From Oxyruncus cristatus (taxonomy: Eukaryota > Chordata > Aves > Passeriformes > Cotingidae), in contig VXAY01002192.1 of the NCBI GenBank assembly GCA_013399855.1, positions 1,924,638-1,988,637 on the forward strand: DNA of 64,000 nt, given 5' to 3'. Made by a program: the position numbers and the translations under genes. Shown here in pieces: positions 46,508 through 60,939 of the stretch. The notes under the pieces are model-generated. The model saw nothing but the letters and a program-made list of their open reading frames with translations. It had not been told where the DNA came from and did no database searches. Position 1 is the first letter of the stretch; each line of letters begins with the position of its first letter.

Positions 46508-49500
46508 CTGCATCAAAGGAAATAAGTTACACTTTACCAGTAACACTTTACCTTGTCATGGAGAAACAAGCAATTTATGACTACTAGAAAAAGGTGTTTT
46601 CTTTCTGATCTACTCTGTAGTCATTCTGTCTGCTAAATCCAGGTTAATCCTGCCAAGTTCCATCCAGGATCATCCAGAATTCTTGATTAATACAGTATAG
46701 TATGGTGGTAAAAGTACTTCTAGAGAGACAGGAAAGATTCCTCTTCACTGAAAGAAGATGGGTTTGAAGACAAACAGTGGCCTGCACTATTGAAAAAGGC
46801 AGTTCTGTTCCAATTCTGATGCACAGTATCAGAGTGACTCATCAAACCCAAACTACTTAATAGAAAACTGACTGATACAGATGATAGAAAATGGGTGAAC
46901 AAGGAAGGATGTGGCTAAAATCCTGCTCTTCTGGGACCAAAGCATCCCTCCTATTTAGGATTCACATTTCTAAATGCTGCTGCCCAGCTGAGAAGCCAGA
47001 GCTCAGCTCAACACTGAATCTAGACCAGTCCTTCTTTCACAGCTGTAAAAATAGTATTTCCTCCTCATTTGTCACTGCTAACAACACATTAGTTACAGCA
47101 ATTGTTTGGGATCAAGGCTGTCACTGCTCAAGTCTGTCTTTTGCATAAGTCTTTATTCACAAGGATCAAATATGGCCCTGTAGCATCACTGAGTGGGAGA
47201 AAGGGAGTTTCGGATGCCGGTGAATACTTAATATGATCCAGATGAAGCTAAAAATAGCCCTGCCAGGACAACCCCCTTGTGCTCTCTCTTCAGCTTGTGT
47301 AGCTGGTTTTGCCTTTAGGCTGTCTGAATAGAGCTAGCCCTCCTTCCAGCCCCTCCATCTGCCCTCCCACACAGATCCTACTCATAACCTACAAGCAAGC
47401 TAAGGCCTGGTGACTGGGATGCTGCTCTCAGGGGCCCTCACATCTCCTGTAAGCAGTACAGACAATGGGTTGGATAAAAAAGACAGGGAATGACCGCATT
47501 TGCTTGGGCTGTAGTGTGTAGGCTGAGAGCAGGTTGAGCAGAAGAGTTTTTTAATTGTGCCTTCTGTCAGGGCACAGGGAGGATTTAAACACTGGGGTGC
47601 TCAGTGCTGCCCGAACTGAGGCAGCTGGGAGCTGAGGACCAAATCTGAGGCACCTGGAGAACATTAATATGGACTTGAGGATTGTGGACTCTGTAACACA
47701 AAGGTGAGGCATTTACAAGCACTGAAATTCAATTCAGGAGGAATGTAACTGATTTAAGGTTTCATTTTAGGATTTTTTCTCCCTCTGTGATGTTGGACAA
47801 GCCAGTACCTCTGCTGGCTTGTGTTTCACTGAGATGATAACAGTTATGCACCCACAGAGGTATGCTAACAGATAAATTGCATCATAATTGAAGCCTTCTG
47901 GTGGGCATGACATAAAGAAGGGATTTTTTTTTATACAGTCACAATAGCTTTATTACCATCTCCCTTAGTAATCCTATTGTGACAATACCCCACCAAAGCA
48001 ATGTGCCTTTGCCATCTTCATTGCCATGAGGAATGCCCAAGGTCTTCACATTCTTGTGAGGCAAACTACCAGTCTCCAAGAGATTCTTCTCTAGAACAGC
48101 AGAGGATCCTGAAAGCCTTCCAGAAGAGACTCACCCATGGGTACATGTTTTCCTCCATCATTAGTCTTCAACCTTGTACTGTAGATAAATTGGAAAATAC
48201 ATATACTTTCCAAGGTTATAACTTTCCAGCTATGAAAATTGTGAAGTGTTCTGGCCAGTAATGAACGAAGTAAACTATCTGTGGATGGATGTGTGCACAG
48301 ATGTCCTTTCCTCTTTCTCATCCTCCTCTTTCTGCTGTTGCCCTTGTTGCACACCAGAGAGCAGCACTCTGGCTTATCCTGTGTGGTACCCATCAACTGC
48401 TCACACATCTCCGTGTTGGACCATCCTAAAGGTAAAAATTTGTATCTCTCTATTTGTGTCTATCTATGTCCCTTTGTTATTATATTGTTTCCTCTGATAG
48501 CTTTTATTTAGGCATTACCTGGATTATTGTATTCCTAATAATTACTACTGCTGCTTGCTCCTTTAATAATAAACCAGATATGCGCAGATGATATTATAAT
48601 CCAAAGAATTCCACAAATTATTTATTTTTCCCCCAAAATTCTGAGCTAAAATACAATACTACTATAAATCTCAGTGCAAAACTTCATTAGTTTTCTTTCT
48701 TTTACTTTCCCCTCTGTCCCCCTCTCAAATGTACCATAGTGCTACAAAGGGATGCTCTGAATAATGATCTTGTTTCTTCCTTCCTTAACCTACTGCATGT
48801 TTTAGTTCTCAATGCTTCTAATCCTTACTAGTTTGACTTGCGTTTTTGGGTTGGTTTTGGTAAGGTACATTTTTTGTGGGGCTGTTATTTTTTTAAATTG
48901 CTGCCATTTTTTTTAATTTTTTTTTTTAAGATGAGAATGTTTTCTGCATAATAGAGCACATGCCTAGCTTTTCCTTGGCTGTCTTCCTCTGTTAAAAAAA
49001 TTCCTATTGTCTTCAGCAGTGCTGAAGTCCCTGGACTACAGTGACACTACTGTTATTTTCATTGTGATATCACAGAAGAGCTCTAGTACGTATTGCACCA
49101 GAAATTCATTTATGCAAGGACAATATTTATTTTGTGGTTTGAAAACCATATTAATGTTTAGACAGTTTAAATTCTAAAATTATTTTTAATTGGTTCTGTG
49201 TATAAAATGGTCTTTGACAGACTCTAGTCCTGGGTCATGACATGGAACAGATCATCGTCTTTCATCAGTATCATAATGCTTTGATGGTATAACAGGAGTA
49301 CTGGTATTCCATTATTTGCACCCTTTTTTTATCCAGGACCAAGTTAAGTTTCTGTACCTGTTAGAAACCCAGAAAACCAAATGAGATTGTGGTCAGAGAC
49401 AGAACAGAAGATAAGAAAAGAGAGCTTGGACCACTCAGCTCTGAGGGGGCTCTGTTGGCCAGGGCATCACTGGGATAGTTTTGGTTTTAGACTCTCCTGC

Positions 49501-52500
49501 TAATTTTTCTGCATGACCCGGTGGGCCACACCTTTCCTGATCGCTGGATGAAAAGTAACAGTTCAGGTTTGCGGTGCTTTGCACAATAGCACTCACTTTG
49601 AACTGTACATTGGCAAGATCCACTGCCAGAAGTCAGGTATCTTTGGACTAAGCAGGGCTACAGCACATCCTGTTTCTGAGTCACTCTCTGGCCATGTCTG
49701 TTGTATTGAATTCCCGTAGCCTCTAAAACATGGCAGGTACATCCAAATGGTTTACCAAGAGTGGCCTTCACTTGTTGCTAAACTTTGAACAGTGGTTGAG
49801 ATTTGTTCTGGAAGATCTACCAGAGACTGCTCTAAAAAATTTAAAATATGCAGATGTGTAGGTTCCCCTTTGGGTACAGTCATATATATTTATATGCATG
49901 ACTAAATGACCATGTATATATAGTCATCCTAAGCAGAGCATGATTAAAACCAGGTTGATATAATTCAGATACCTTGAAATCACAATGAGGAACCAAAGTC
50001 ATCATAAAATGTTTAGGAGAAAGCTGCTTCCACAACCCCTTTCTAGGATTCAGAGACCACACCTTTTTCCATAGTGAGATGGCAATCTTTGATCTCAGTT
50101 TGTCCGCAGGATTCTCTTTTAAAATTCATCTCCCCTTTCTCATCATGTGCACTCAGAGGAAGTTCAGAAACCAAAACAGTCTGCAAAAATAGGGAATGAG
50201 CAAATATGATCCTTCTTTCTCACTGAAAACCCTTGATGCTCTGCTTGCTAGGTCCAAAAATCTGCTTCTGCAGTCACAAAGACATGCTTCCATAGCTGGA
50301 AGGGTTGGGGAAGGCAGTGGTGGAGTGTGAGTTGACCATAGGAGTTGCTCTAGAAGAGAGATGGGGAAATGTTAGGACAGGAAGAGTGGTGCAGCCCCAG
50401 AAAGAATCACCTATTTCTAGGTATTAGACAGTGTAGATGATTTTCCTCTGGTTTCTATTTTTACAAAGCATCTATCTAATAGGCAGGAGGGCATAATCTC
50501 TGTCTTTAAAAGACTTCAAACTATGGGATTTGGATTCATGTTTGTATAGATACTGTATCACTATACTGGAGTTATTCTATGACCTACTGTGAAAAAATGC
50601 CTTTTATTTTAATTGAACATATCTTGCTCTTTAGGGAGAGCCTGTGACACAAGGGAAACAGAGAAGGGGGGAAAAGTACACATGACATCCATCATATATT
50701 ATGCAAAGTAAGACAGGGAAGACTGTTGCATCCAGACATTCTTCATGTAGTTCACACTACTGAAAATACCTCCTTGCTATGCTGAACAAAACCTTATTAC
50801 GGGAAGGTTTTTCTAATGTGAAATTAAGTAGTATTGGAACTTTCAGGTGTGCTTCTTTCATTCATACTTTCTGTTCTTATGACATTTTTCTCTTGCAACT
50901 GAATACCAAGCAGTGCAATGCGGAGTCTGATTCTAGCCTGGTCCACAATCCCAGTGAAGAATGGCATTGCCTGACTTTTTCCTAAATTCTCAGGGCATGG
51001 GCTTCTCCAACAAGCAATAAGGGGCATTTTGGCAAGAATGCAACCTCGCAACAGCATAGACATGTCATCAGCATCTCTGTAGTAGTTACCATAGTATAAG
51101 ATTAAGACAAAGTCTTATTTCACTATGACTTTCAATTACTCTGCCCAGATTATCCCAGTCTGTTCCTACTATCTTCATTACTTACTACTGTGCAATGAGC
51201 ATTACGTAATGTCTGTGACTTGTAAACATTTGATTATAAATTCAAATTCCTGTAAAATTCACAGCTAAATATTAGTTGCAGATAGGTTGAAACAGATGTT
51301 TCTTGCTGGAATTAGTCCAGAAAGCCAGATTTAACACTGTGACTTCCCAGAAAAGAAGTTACAGAATGACAGGACTGTGGCTGGGACCCGTCACACCTAC
51401 CATGCCCTCTGTATACTCAAGTAAATCTTAGGACTCCTTGACTGTAGTATCAGAAACTTTGCCATTTGTTGTACCATACATTAACATATCTCAGCCCTAC
51501 TTATTTCCATCCCTTCCCTCTCACCCTTCTCATAATCCTCCCCACATCTCCTTCCTTTGTGCACTCAGTTGGGGATGTGCTTTAATTAACCTGCGGTACT
51601 CAGTGGCTCTAACAACTCTCCTTCCACTGCTACACACCTAGTATTTGACCCTTCATGGTCCTCCTGCTGCAAGATCTTCTGCCTCCAGTGCCCTGCTCCC
51701 CTAAAAAGCTATGGATCCAACAGAGGTCACTTTGCCTGGATGCTTCCTTGAGCGTGTCACGAACTCGGACTAAATGAGTTTATGAAGAACATTTGAAATA
51801 ATTTCATTTTTCATGTACTGCACTGCTTTTAAAGTACTATGGGGGACCTTTTAAAGTTCATCCTGTAGTACCTATTAGTGCAAGACTACAGGAGGTGTTT
51901 TGCTTGCATCACAGGTACCAAGAACAGTGCATTCAAGCCATATTAGTGCAAATGGACCAAGTAGCGATTTCCAAAGTTCATGTATTTCACCAAAACCCTT
52001 GTGCCTGAAAAGTCTAGAAAATGAACATGTAAGCTCAGTTAACACTGTACTAAATCTTTTTCATTTATTCCAGAATAAATGGCTAAATTTTCCCTGTCAC
52101 GCAAAACAGCAGGTGACTAACAACAGAAAATATCTTGCTTTGCTCCCCTTAGACCTCCTAAGCAATCATTTTCCCTGCTCCCTGAGCCCCTGGATCAGTG
52201 ACAAATGCACCAGTATTATAACTGAATTACAGCTCCAGAAATGTCAGTGCCCAGAACACTTATCTGCTCAGAACATCTAGTGCCTGCTTCCCTATTTCTC
52301 AAAGCAGTCCTGCCCCCATCCTACCTCAACATTTCCTGCACATAAAGCTGGTGTCTGTGCTTGCCAACCCACTTTTTCTGTGACAAAAAACCAATGGGAA
52401 AAGTATCAACCCAGCAACTCAAAGCAGTTGGCTGCTCACTGAAAAGACCTTTGGAATGCAGAGATTGTTCCTTGCAACAGGACTTCCAGGCATATGAACA

Positions 52501-55500
52501 TAGGTTGGAAAGGACTTACTGCTTTCAGCCCCCTTGAGGCTGATGAGAGATTATGAGGATGACATTTTAAGGCGGGAATTGTTTATTTGTGATAGAAACT
52601 GGAGATAAAAAAAACCCCTTGGTTACTTTTTGAACTATGAGCAGGATTTTACAAAGCAGCTTTCGGATACATTTCCCTTATCAAAATGTCTTGCAAAATC
52701 TGAGGGTGAGAAAATGGTTGGAGAACTCACAACTTTTCAGAACTGCAGCTAAACATGTGAAAATGCAGCCCAGGAACTGGCGGAGAACAGTCTTTCCATG
52801 AGCGGGAAGTCGACTGAGAAACCTTGCAATGACCCAGGAGTCAGTGGGAAAGGACAGGGAGATTAATGTGATTCTGAGCAGACAAGAAGCCCTTACAGAA
52901 AACATGCTGCACTGAAGTTTCCCTCCCACTCTCTCTCATCCTGCAGCCACAAGTGATTCTGTGTCTGGATCCCCAGACCTCCGGAGAACTATCAGATTGG
53001 AAAAGCAAGGTTCTCAAGAACCCAAAACACAGCTTCTCACAAGGCACTGACCACTACAGTGCCCACCTCAAATCCCTCCAACCCAAATATGACTTTATTG
53101 CTGCAACAATATTTATTCCAGCTCTTCAGGTTCCTGAAAGGTCATCAGGCAGAAAACCCACAGCCACAAACAGCTGTAGCCTGTAATGTTCAGAGCTGTG
53201 GGAGCTGTCTGCATTTCACTGTCACTGATAAGTTCAGATTTTGCCCCATTTTCCTTTTTTTTTTTTTTTTTCCAATTTATAGTGCTCACAGTATGCTTTC
53301 ACTGTTTTTCCATTTTTCAAACTTTTCATTTTTGGTTTTCAAAAAATGAAAAGGATGACTTTTAATCATTGCTGTAATTATAGTTTGTATTTAATAAATA
53401 TGGTTTGAATCTATTAAAAGTATAATTTTAAAACCCCTTACTTGCAGGAGTTGGAAAGCTTGCAATGCACTCTGGAGGACAAGGGTACAGTTTACTGTCC
53501 TTTAAATACAATCTAATTTTCACTCAAGAAAATCACTCCACAAAATGAGCTAATGCGTAGTCAATGGTTTAAAACCATGCCAGTTCTCCAAATTAGATTG
53601 CTTACAACATCCAGGCAGTGTCATCTTACCTGTTTTGTGTAAGTACATGTCCCAGTGCCCTCCTGACATATATTAAGGTAATAATTCTTTATCGTTGTGG
53701 TTGTTATTGTTGTTGTTCAGTAAATATTTTATCAAAGAAGGTAGAGTATCAAGTAGCAATCAAAGAGAAGGTAAAAATAATTGTCAGTGACCTTATCAGC
53801 AAACTGACCATGGTGACAGTGAGTCTGGATATGGACCCACTAATGTCCCCCAGTTATCCACAGAGTTAAATTGGCCCTCTGGTACTGTTTTTGGCATCAA
53901 ACACCATCCTAGATAATGCCTGGGCACAATTTAGGTGACACAGGCTGAGAACCACTCCTCACTTTGTTTTGGAGGGGTATGAATGTGAGTCATGCCATGT
54001 CAGATGGCCTCAGGGACAAATCACGGTCCTTGGCCCATTTAATTTCCTCATACAGATATTGTTCCTCTCTCTGCAAAGGACTGGAGACCTCATTTTGATT
54101 AAAAATAGAGGAATGAGCTGCTGCAGCCCTAGCAATGTACATTAGATCATTATGAGTCCTTCTGGAACTGCCTGATTAATCCTTGTTATCCGGACTTTCT
54201 GCCGGCACCCTGTCACTGCCTCTCATCCTAATGCTGCGACACAACCCCTTCCCATCAGGTATCACTCAGTTCCGCCACCCAGAAGGGCACCACAAGGGGT
54301 GAGGTGTCTTCAGGAGTGTGCTGTGAGTGTTTTCAGTCTGGACTAGAAAGGACCGTAAGTAACATGTAATAAATGTATGGATAGGCTATTTCCCATAAGA
54401 TACAAAAAATATACAGAGAAAGCCTGGGCTAAAAGGCTTTTGGTTTTGATGTCCTGCACTCAGAAGTTACAAAATGTAGCTAAGTGACATTTATAACTGT
54501 CATATGAAGTCACTACTATGTATTCTTTAATTGCAAAAAAACCCCTTTTTTCTCAAAAGATACCTCTCTCATCTGGGATTCATCCCAATTGATGTTGAGG
54601 ACCAATATTGATAGTTATCCCAAACTGTATGCACCTCTTTTTTCTGTTTGCATCACACATTTTAGCCTGCTTCAAAATACTGAAGTGTTTTCCTGAAAGG
54701 TCTTTTCGTTTTTTCTCTTGCTGGAATTGTTTTGAAATACAGGAGACACAGAGGGTCCCACTGCTAAGATGCAACCTGGGCTTTGGAGAAGATTTTGATC
54801 TTGTGGCCAAAGGTTCTCCTGTCTGTCCTCTCAAGTAGAACTAGGTTTTTTACCATCATCTGCACTCTTGCCTTTTCCAGTTGTTTCACTTATGTCTATG
54901 TGCCAATCTTTCTTTTTGCCCCGATTTCAATTTTTGATTCCTACACTAGCAAGTCATTGCCACAGATTAACATATATGTAAGTAAATTTGCACAAAAGAG
55001 GGATCCTGCTCTCCCGCCACACCCTAAACGTGCTCCTTCACCTACCCTTTACCACAGTTCTCAGTTCTTCTGCCATATCCAAAAGCATGTGAATTCCACT
55101 AGGGTTCAGTGAAAAAAAATCACTTGCATTTTTTTTTAATGGGTCAAGAAATTAGTAGTTTAATAAAAAAAAATAACTGCTGTGTTCACCTAGGAACTCC
55201 TAAAATTATATTTTCTTTCAAGTTAGCACCTACCATTGGAAATTGCAATGCTGGTTGTAGGAGTTTAGAAAACTCATAAATTAGTCAGAATAGTGCTAGT
55301 TTCTAGCAAACATCTGACTTTCTCTTTATAAGCAGAAGCTTGCGCTTGACTCAAGGAAACTAGGGTTTTCATGCTACATTTATGTCTTCTGTCCTACCAA
55401 AAGACTACCTCATCTACTGGAACAAAGGCTGCGTGCTGAGAGGAACACATCTATCTTCAAGATGGATGTTTGGCCCACCGCCTGAAGCCACAAGTTCTAT

Positions 55501-58500
55501 AGCTGGAGATGGTTCAGTAGGTTTGGTAGAATGGCTGCTAAAATATACTGCAAGTCCTGAGCCAGCTGCCAAAAGCTGCCTCCAGCAAGAGCTGCTGCTG
55601 GCGATTCCTGTCCTCCCTCATTATCTTCAGAGCTTGCTCCTCCCTCTATTGCCACTTGTCTGTGCTTGGCTTTGGAGTCCCTGGTTGCACCCCCTGGCCC
55701 CATCTGCACTTGCAGTGCTCTCATCACCTCCAAGTCTTCAGTGACTTTGGTAACCTGTTACTCCTTTGTCCTGCCACTGAGTTTAAAGAATGAAGTAGCC
55801 AGACCAGCTCCTTCACTGGGAGATAGCAGCCACTTGATTCTCTAGAGGGAAGAATTTTGATGCTTTTTATCCCTCAGGGTAAAGTAAAACAAGCTAATTA
55901 AAACCAGTGATCTCAGGGAGATGTTAGCTGCTGCCTAACACATTGGGTTTATAGGCTGAATCTCGTTCTCTTTAGGCTTCCAGATTTTTCTCAGTTACTA
56001 TTTCTCCTGTCACATACTCAGCTCTTTCTTTTCATAGACTCACTGCTTGTGCCTGTCCTTTGGAAAAACGATTCTACAATTCTACACTTCATCAGTGTAA
56101 TAACATTTCAGGCTTCCCTGTTAGACATAGTGAGCTAGTGTGATGCACAGAGAAGTAGAAGGAAGTCTTCTTCTGGATTTCAATATGCTTTGAATGAGGT
56201 ATTTTTCCTTGATGGTTCTTGTTTTTTCATCATCTTTCACTTACTTTGGTATTCAATGTGTGTGAGTGTGTGTGACTGTGTGTTTGTGATCTCCATCTCC
56301 CAGACTTTTAGTGCTGAGAAGGATACAAATTTGGGAGATAAACTCTAAAGACATCATTGATGAAGCATTGAAGCCAATTCCATGTTTTAATCCTGCATAA
56401 ATTATCCTGGAACTCAGCCCACATTTATGATGTGTGAGAGAATAGAAAAATAATGGGATTACTCAGAAGTTTCAGATGATTATAAACATATGGTGCAGGA
56501 GGGTATAAGAACAAAACATACTGAGGGAAATATCAGTAAATGAAAGGTTAATAATGGAAAAAGTAAGTTTGGAACCTCATATGTGGCCTATTATCAAACA
56601 CTACTGACATGAAAGAATTCCTGCAGAACTGTTAAAAGTGGACAGCTAGTAGTTTAATGATTGTAGCATGAAAACTTTAGGGCATTGGAAAGGAAACTAT
56701 ATGATTATAAAAGAACTCATCACATATTTAAGCCTCCTATGAAAAATGGTAGTTTTGTGTCTGAAGTTCCGGACTGGGACTCAGATCTTGATTTATTTCC
56801 CAGTTCTGCTACAGATTTCCTCTGTGACCTTGGGCCAGTTACTTTGGGAGAAACATGTTAAAGCTCCTAAGTGACTTATGAATCCAAGTCACTTTACCAA
56901 AATTGGCATAGCAGCAGATTCACAAAGGGAAAAGCATGTGGGAATCCTGACCACAGCCAAGGCTGCCCTAAAGTGACAGTGTTCTTCCCTGTCACTTCTC
57001 AGTTCTGAGCACCAACAGGCCGCTGTCCCTCAGGGAAGATCGCTGCCTTCTGAATGCTCATGGATAAGGACATGGCATGGGAGGGAGAGATCAGCTGCCC
57101 TCTGATCTCCTGTGGGTGCTGTGGAACAGGTAATCTTGGGAGCTGCTGCCTCTTGTGTTTTCCAGTGTCTGGTCAATTTTCGTCAGTGGCTCATTTCTGG
57201 GAGAGGCTCAGACGTGATGCCTGGATCTGTGCAGGCAGAAGATGCCAGGATTGACATGGTCATCAGGTTTACCCTGAAAAAAACGGGTTCCCAGCTATTG
57301 ACATCCTGCTTTGGTCAAAAAAGAAAGAAACAGGAACAACCATCCCTCACCAGGGCAATTGGGTTTAGTGTGGGAAACTTTTCATCTGGTTCACTGCCCA
57401 CCCACAGCCCTCAGCCGCAGAGCTGAAACCTACTTCCCAAAAATCCAAGGAAAGTGGTAGGAAAGAGGGACAGGGGCAGGCTGTCCTCTCTTGCTCTCAG
57501 TTTGTGAAGCTGAACTCTAACCAAAACACAGAGCTCCCCTTCCCTTGCTTCAATCCTTGGGCTTCCTTATCAGGGTTAGGAACCAAGTAAGTGTTTATTT
57601 GTTTGCCGGTGCAGGAATTAACTTCCTAAGGAAATTCGCCTAGCAACCAAGCAAGCATGTAAACTTGAAGCACCTAGGTGTTGTTGCCTCCAGATTTCAG
57701 ACAGCTTTGAAAAATGGACACTTTCTGCTGTCGCCAGCTTGTGAAGTACAAATAGCAATAGCAGAATATTCTTTGTCTCCCTCATCCTGTATTATTAGTC
57801 CATGCTGTACATGGTCTTACAACTCACATACAGAATAGGAATGCAAGCAGTAATAAACCTGTAATGTAAGTAGGGGAGCCAAGGATGGCTATTCGCTCTA
57901 GCTTTCCATATGCTATAGCAATGATAAAAGGATCTCACAGGCATCTCTTTCTCTGCCTTAATATGCAGCATGGTCATAACTCAGAAGCTGCTTTGGACAG
58001 GATTCACAAACTGCTGTGTCTGTGTAAAGTCAGTTGAAAGTAAATAACATACTTTCCGCTTCAGCCCCTTGGATATCTCCATTTGCTGTGGTTTGTTTCA
58101 TTCAGCATGGAAGTATATGAAGCTTAAGGTATGTCTTAGATCACAAAGGTGAAGAATTTTAAGTTTCTGAGATTCAAAAATGTCCTAGCGGAGGATCTCA
58201 CTTAAAAGCATATATTTTGTTGTCAGTGGTTTTGGCATAAGCAAAAGATCCATACAAAACACATGAGAGAATGTAACAAAAAGGCAAAAAGGTGGACAAT
58301 TATAATTTAAGAAGGAACATTTTAGTAATCAGTGTTTGCTAACAGGAGTGAAGAAGTATCAAGTGATTCAGAAATATCAAGGTAAATTTTTTAACTTTCA
58401 TCAAAACATTTTCAAACTAGAAGACTCCACCTACATCTGCTGCCTTCTCACAAAAGCCAAAGCAGGCTGATCTCACTGCTAGCTGAGCTTGATGCACTAA

Positions 58501-59027
58501 AGGAAAACTACTCTGGGTATGGATCACTGCAAATTTACATTGCATCAAAGTTGTTTAACTCTTGGTGACAGTAGGAACAATTTCATATATCCAAGTAGCT
58601 AAAGTCTTGGTTAATATGTTAGATTCCACATTCAGAAAAAGAAATAGAAAGTTTCTGTCACTGTGATCCTCTGTATCTGCTTTTATAATCAGTGTGATCA
58701 AAGTAGTCCTTCTGTCATGGGACAGGATTCCCTTCTGGAATATTTCCACAGGACTTGAGACAGCTGTTGCAGAAATGTATTTTAAAAAGCTGCAGGAAAT
58801 CTGTCTGTAGCTGATGCTTTCCCCAAGTTTTAAGTCTTGAAAGAAACTTTCTGTTTCCTGTCAGTCAATGTGTCTTTTTATTTGATGTATCTGCTTGTAG
58901 AGGGGAATCCTTTCAGTGTCAGTTTTTCACTGATGTTTGTCTGAAGTCACTCTGGTAAAACTTACCCCTTTTAAAATCCATTGGCTACTGTATTTGTCTG
59001 TGAAAAACTACCACTGAGCCATAATCT

Positions 59028-59090
59028 TCTGGGCCAAGGGGGTCGTTATGATCATCCTTTCAGACCTTGGGCATAAGACACAATACAAAT
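59028..59090 (-). mobile_element. Possible ancient CR1 scrap
   Basis: GGGCCAAGGGGGTCGTTATG ATCATCCTTTCAGACC followed by GGGCATAAGACACA resembles the reverse-complemented 3' end of the old CR1 family at 33.66 kb (gggaccattatgatcatc, then the tagtctgacctcc part). Short and diverged, hence tentative. Confidence 0.42.
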
Positions 59091-60474
59091 TCAGTTATTC
59101 CCATGGACAGTCCGTTGACATGTTCATCCTACAGAGGGACAGATTCCCTGGGGATCAGACTGCCCCTGCTAGGACTCCCTCTACTAGAACTACAAATGCC
59201 AGGGAATCAGCTGAGCAGTTGTAGTGACTCCTCCTGAGTGTCCCGGCTGTGTCCCATCTGGGTCCTAAACATTTATTTGTGGAAGAACCACTAGTCCAGT
59301 TGTTTTTCCATTTATTCTTTCTTAAAATTTTGCTGTCTGTAAATTACCCAGTAGCACCACAGGAAGTGCAAGGATACTGAAACACAACACAGGTTTTGTG
59401 CCAGGGTTTCACGATGCAGCCAAAACTGGTGTCATCTAAGCATCAGACTGTGTCGAGGTACACTAATACGGTTCCAGGGAACTGAGAGGTTGTGAAATCA
59501 CACAGACTGTGAAGAAGCACAGGTTCCCTGCCTGTGGATTGACCATCACTTTTCACATCTCAGTGAAACTCCATCTCTTTCTTCTGTCCTTGACAGTGCA
59601 TTGCTATTCACTCACTCCTACAGTCTGAAGACAAATGATGATCCTTCAAGGCAGATCTCTGCTGAGTTTTGCTCCATGCTTCACTGAAGCATAAAATGCA
59701 GTGTACATTGACTCCACTGACACGGTTTTCTTTTCAGGCACAGAGCTTCATACCCATCCCAGGGCAGAGTCCCATGTTTGTGGGAACTCTGAAGATGGTT
59801 TTGTAGTCTAAAGGGTTTTGTGCCCAAAACTTGCATACCAGAACCTGTTTGCAATGAATAAGGTTTAGAGTTCTTGGCCCCATGAACCATTACACAGGCT
59901 GCTGAACTCCCACAGGATATCGTAAGTTTACTGCTTTGACAAGCTTCTCCTTGCATGTCCTCCACTAACTTCAAACTCTGCATTTCCACACATTTCTATT
60001 TTTTCTATGACAATACACTGAAGACAGACCATTGTTGCCAGTTTTCTTTCCTTTGTACTTAGTCATTCTAAATTCAAAATTTGAGGTGATAAATACAGCA
60101 AATATGGTTTTAATTTGACCTGATGGATAGCAATGTCTGAGGATCTTTCAGCACTTCCTAGTAAGAGGTTTTTACTGCAGTCCTATTTTCTGTTTATGAG
60201 AGATATCAATCGCATCTGTTTTAGTCTCTATTACTAGGTCTCATTTTATTTCTTTCAGGATGACTGAGGAGTTTTCCTGTCTCTCAAATTTAAATAATTA
60301 AGTCTGTTCATAGATTCATTTGTTCTATAGTCTGTGAACTCCCCTAATAAGGTCATATACCATAGGTTCTTTATCAAAAAGAATGTAGAATAATTTTAAG
60401 TGGCTGAACTGTGATTAACCTGTGGGTGTACATGACTGAGAGAAACATTCATCTTATTCTGTTTTCAAATGCAG

Positions 60475-60596
60475 GTTCAGACCCTGTTGCAAAGATATAC
60501 TTTGTCCGAGAACAAGCTATTGGCCTTAATTCAGATTTGACCAAATTATATAACAATGTTTATCAACTCAAATTTCCTGATGTCTTCTCAGGTTAA
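60475..60596 (+). other. Orphan exon-like block, unknown
   Basis: Not recognised. A T-rich tract ending TTTTCAAATGCAG at 60474 is followed by an open block entering in phase 1 and reading SDPVAKIYFVREQAIG, then LNSDLTKLYNNVYQLKFPDV and FSG, then TAA. AATAAA (60597-60602) follows at once. It looks like a short terminal coding exon or its relic, but no upstream exon was found. A chance frame of about 40 codons is quite possible in this AT-rich DNA. Confidence 0.22.
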
Positions 60597-60903
60597 AATA
60601 AAATTAATCAGTGCATATTTTTTTTTCTTTTTTATTTGATTTGTTATCCAGTTCTGTAACTGTGTGAGAGGTGGTATGGATTTCAGTTGATCTGAGTTGA
60701 AGCCAATTAGGTAAAAGAGAATCCCAGATTTTCAGAAGTGTATTAGTCTCTCTAGAAAATAGGTCATCTGAAAAACTTTCAGAGCTAATAGTTCCTGAAA
60801 GTGGAATGGCTATTACTTACTGCCACAAGGTCCTCTGATCTTCCCGGGACCCTACATGAGTCTGTTTATTACTGTTTTCTTTCAAAATGGAACCCTTTTG
60901 ACC

Positions 60904-60939
60904 TTTTTTTTTTTTTTTTTGTGTGTGTGTGTGTGTGTG
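60904..60939. repeat. Poly(T) followed by (GT)n microsatellite
   Basis: 17 T followed by about nine and a half GT units. A compound simple repeat, likely length-variable. Confidence 0.93.

Larger units (their letters stand above)
41383..60474. other. Long intergenic stretch without recognised genes
   Basis: About 19 kb of AT-rich DNA. Seen in it: (GAAA)n at 43973-43996, possible ancient CR1 scraps near 45.0 and 59.04 kb, T-runs at 46.42-46.51, 48.91-48.93 and 53.26-53.28 kb, and a TG-rich patch at 56.26-56.29 kb. ORFs such as 41722-42069 (115 codons) and 55382-55744 (120 codons, ATG start, Leu/Pro-rich) have no recognisable domain, no upstream exon and no neighbours supporting a gene. Confidence 0.55.

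Noticed and set aside
52490..52545. CR1-like phrase (ATAGGTTGGAAAGGACTTAC)
   Set aside because: Only about 20 bases resemble the CR1 3' end and the rest does not follow it.
55382..55744. 120-codon ATG ORF with a Leu/Pro-rich C-terminal half
   Set aside because: The hydrophobic half comes from C/T-rich low-complexity DNA. No signal or domain order, splice sites or poly(A) context convincing enough to call a gene.
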